A DNA stretch of 12,471 nt from Clostridiales bacterium (lineage in GTDB: Bacteria; Bacillota; Clostridia; Lachnospirales; CAG-274): assembly GCA_018371275.1 (NCBI GenBank), contig JAHALF010000024.1:1-12471 (forward strand). Reading direction: 5' to 3'. Positions 12,386 through 12,471 of this stretch are shown piece by piece (positions within the stretch are counted from its first letter, which is position 1; every line of letters begins with the position of its first letter). A program made the position numbers and the translations under genes. The notes beneath the pieces were generated by a model that saw only the letters and a list, made by a program, of their open reading frames with translations, was not told the origin of the DNA and did no database searches.

Positions 12386-12471
12386 CAGATGGTGAGCTTG
12401 GTGCAGCACTTCGTTATCTTAGCCAAAGATTTACTATGATAACTCCAGAGGCTAAAGCGGTATTAAATGAC
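12373..12471 (+). pseudogene. cotJC: CotJC continuation, start of the 3' portion (runs off the window)
   Basis: This frame encodes QYGGPDGELGAALRYLSQRF and continues to the window edge, 33 codons in all. It matches the part of CotJC that follows the N-terminal fragment at 6-98. The first four residues (QYGG) are encoded in both copies of the 13-bp core, so joining the halves at the core gives one uninterrupted frame without duplication. Directly upstream in frame is a TAA (12370-12372), and there is no start codon or ribosome binding site, so this half cannot be translated while the element is present. The Glu in DGE and the following helix correspond to the first metal-binding helix of the Mn-catalase family. 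The rest of the gene lies outside the window. Confidence 0.9.

Noticed and set aside
1..12471. CRISPR arrays, tRNA and rRNA genes, riboswitches
   Set aside because: I found no regularly spaced repeats, no tRNA-like cloverleaf at the junctions and no recognisable riboswitch core.

Overview
The window is very AT-rich (roughly a quarter to a third G+C by eye) and has strong AGGAGG-type ribosome binding sites. A spore-coat gene appears at both ends. This points to an anaerobic, endospore-forming member of the Bacillota, most likely the Clostridia; I cannot name a species.

The key reading is that the two ends of the window are halves of one gene. Bases 6-98 encode the N-terminus of CotJC, the spore-coat manganese-catalase-like protein (MWIYEKKLEFPV...LAKLILTQYGG). 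Bases 12373-12471 continue the same protein in the same frame (QYGGPDGELGAALRYLSQRF...). Both junctions carry the 13-bp sequence CAATATGGAGGAC (87-99 and 12373-12385). The 12,286 bp between them look like a site-specific element inserted into cotJC. The element carries its own large serine recombinase (1554-2990). This is the layout of the skin element in sigK and of SPbeta in spsM, where recombinase-driven excision in the sporulating mother cell rebuilds the gene. The predicted attP has inverted-repeat arms centred on a GG dinucleotide inside the core.

Layout, left to right. (1) attL, the truncated cotJC, and an 18-bp terminator hairpin just inside the element. (2) A decayed zone with a possible transposase tail, a two-way terminator, a small secreted protein (minus strand) and a broken RepL-like plasmid replication gene (minus strand). 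(3) The recombination module: the serine recombinase (minus) and, divergent from it, a 72-aa protein that is a candidate directionality factor, then a small zinc-ribbon protein and a terminator. (4) A long plus-strand cargo operon for L-ascorbate use: UlaG lactonase, ascorbate PTS subunits IIA (UlaC), IIC (UlaA) and IIB (UlaB), a DeoR-family regulator, UlaE, an unrecognised beta-propeller-like protein, and UlaF, closed by a terminator. (5) A minus-strand right end with a VanZ-like membrane protein, a MATE-transporter remnant and a Bfd-like [2Fe-2S] protein with a clear promoter, then attR and the rest of cotJC.

As a pathway, the PTS would import and phosphorylate ascorbate and UlaG would open the lactone. 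UlaE and UlaF would convert L-xylulose-5-P through L-ribulose-5-P to D-xylulose-5-P. The decarboxylase step (UlaD) is not encoded here, and an uncharacterised His-rich propeller-like protein sits between ulaE and ulaF. The window therefore combines a developmental DNA-rearrangement element with a metabolic cargo.
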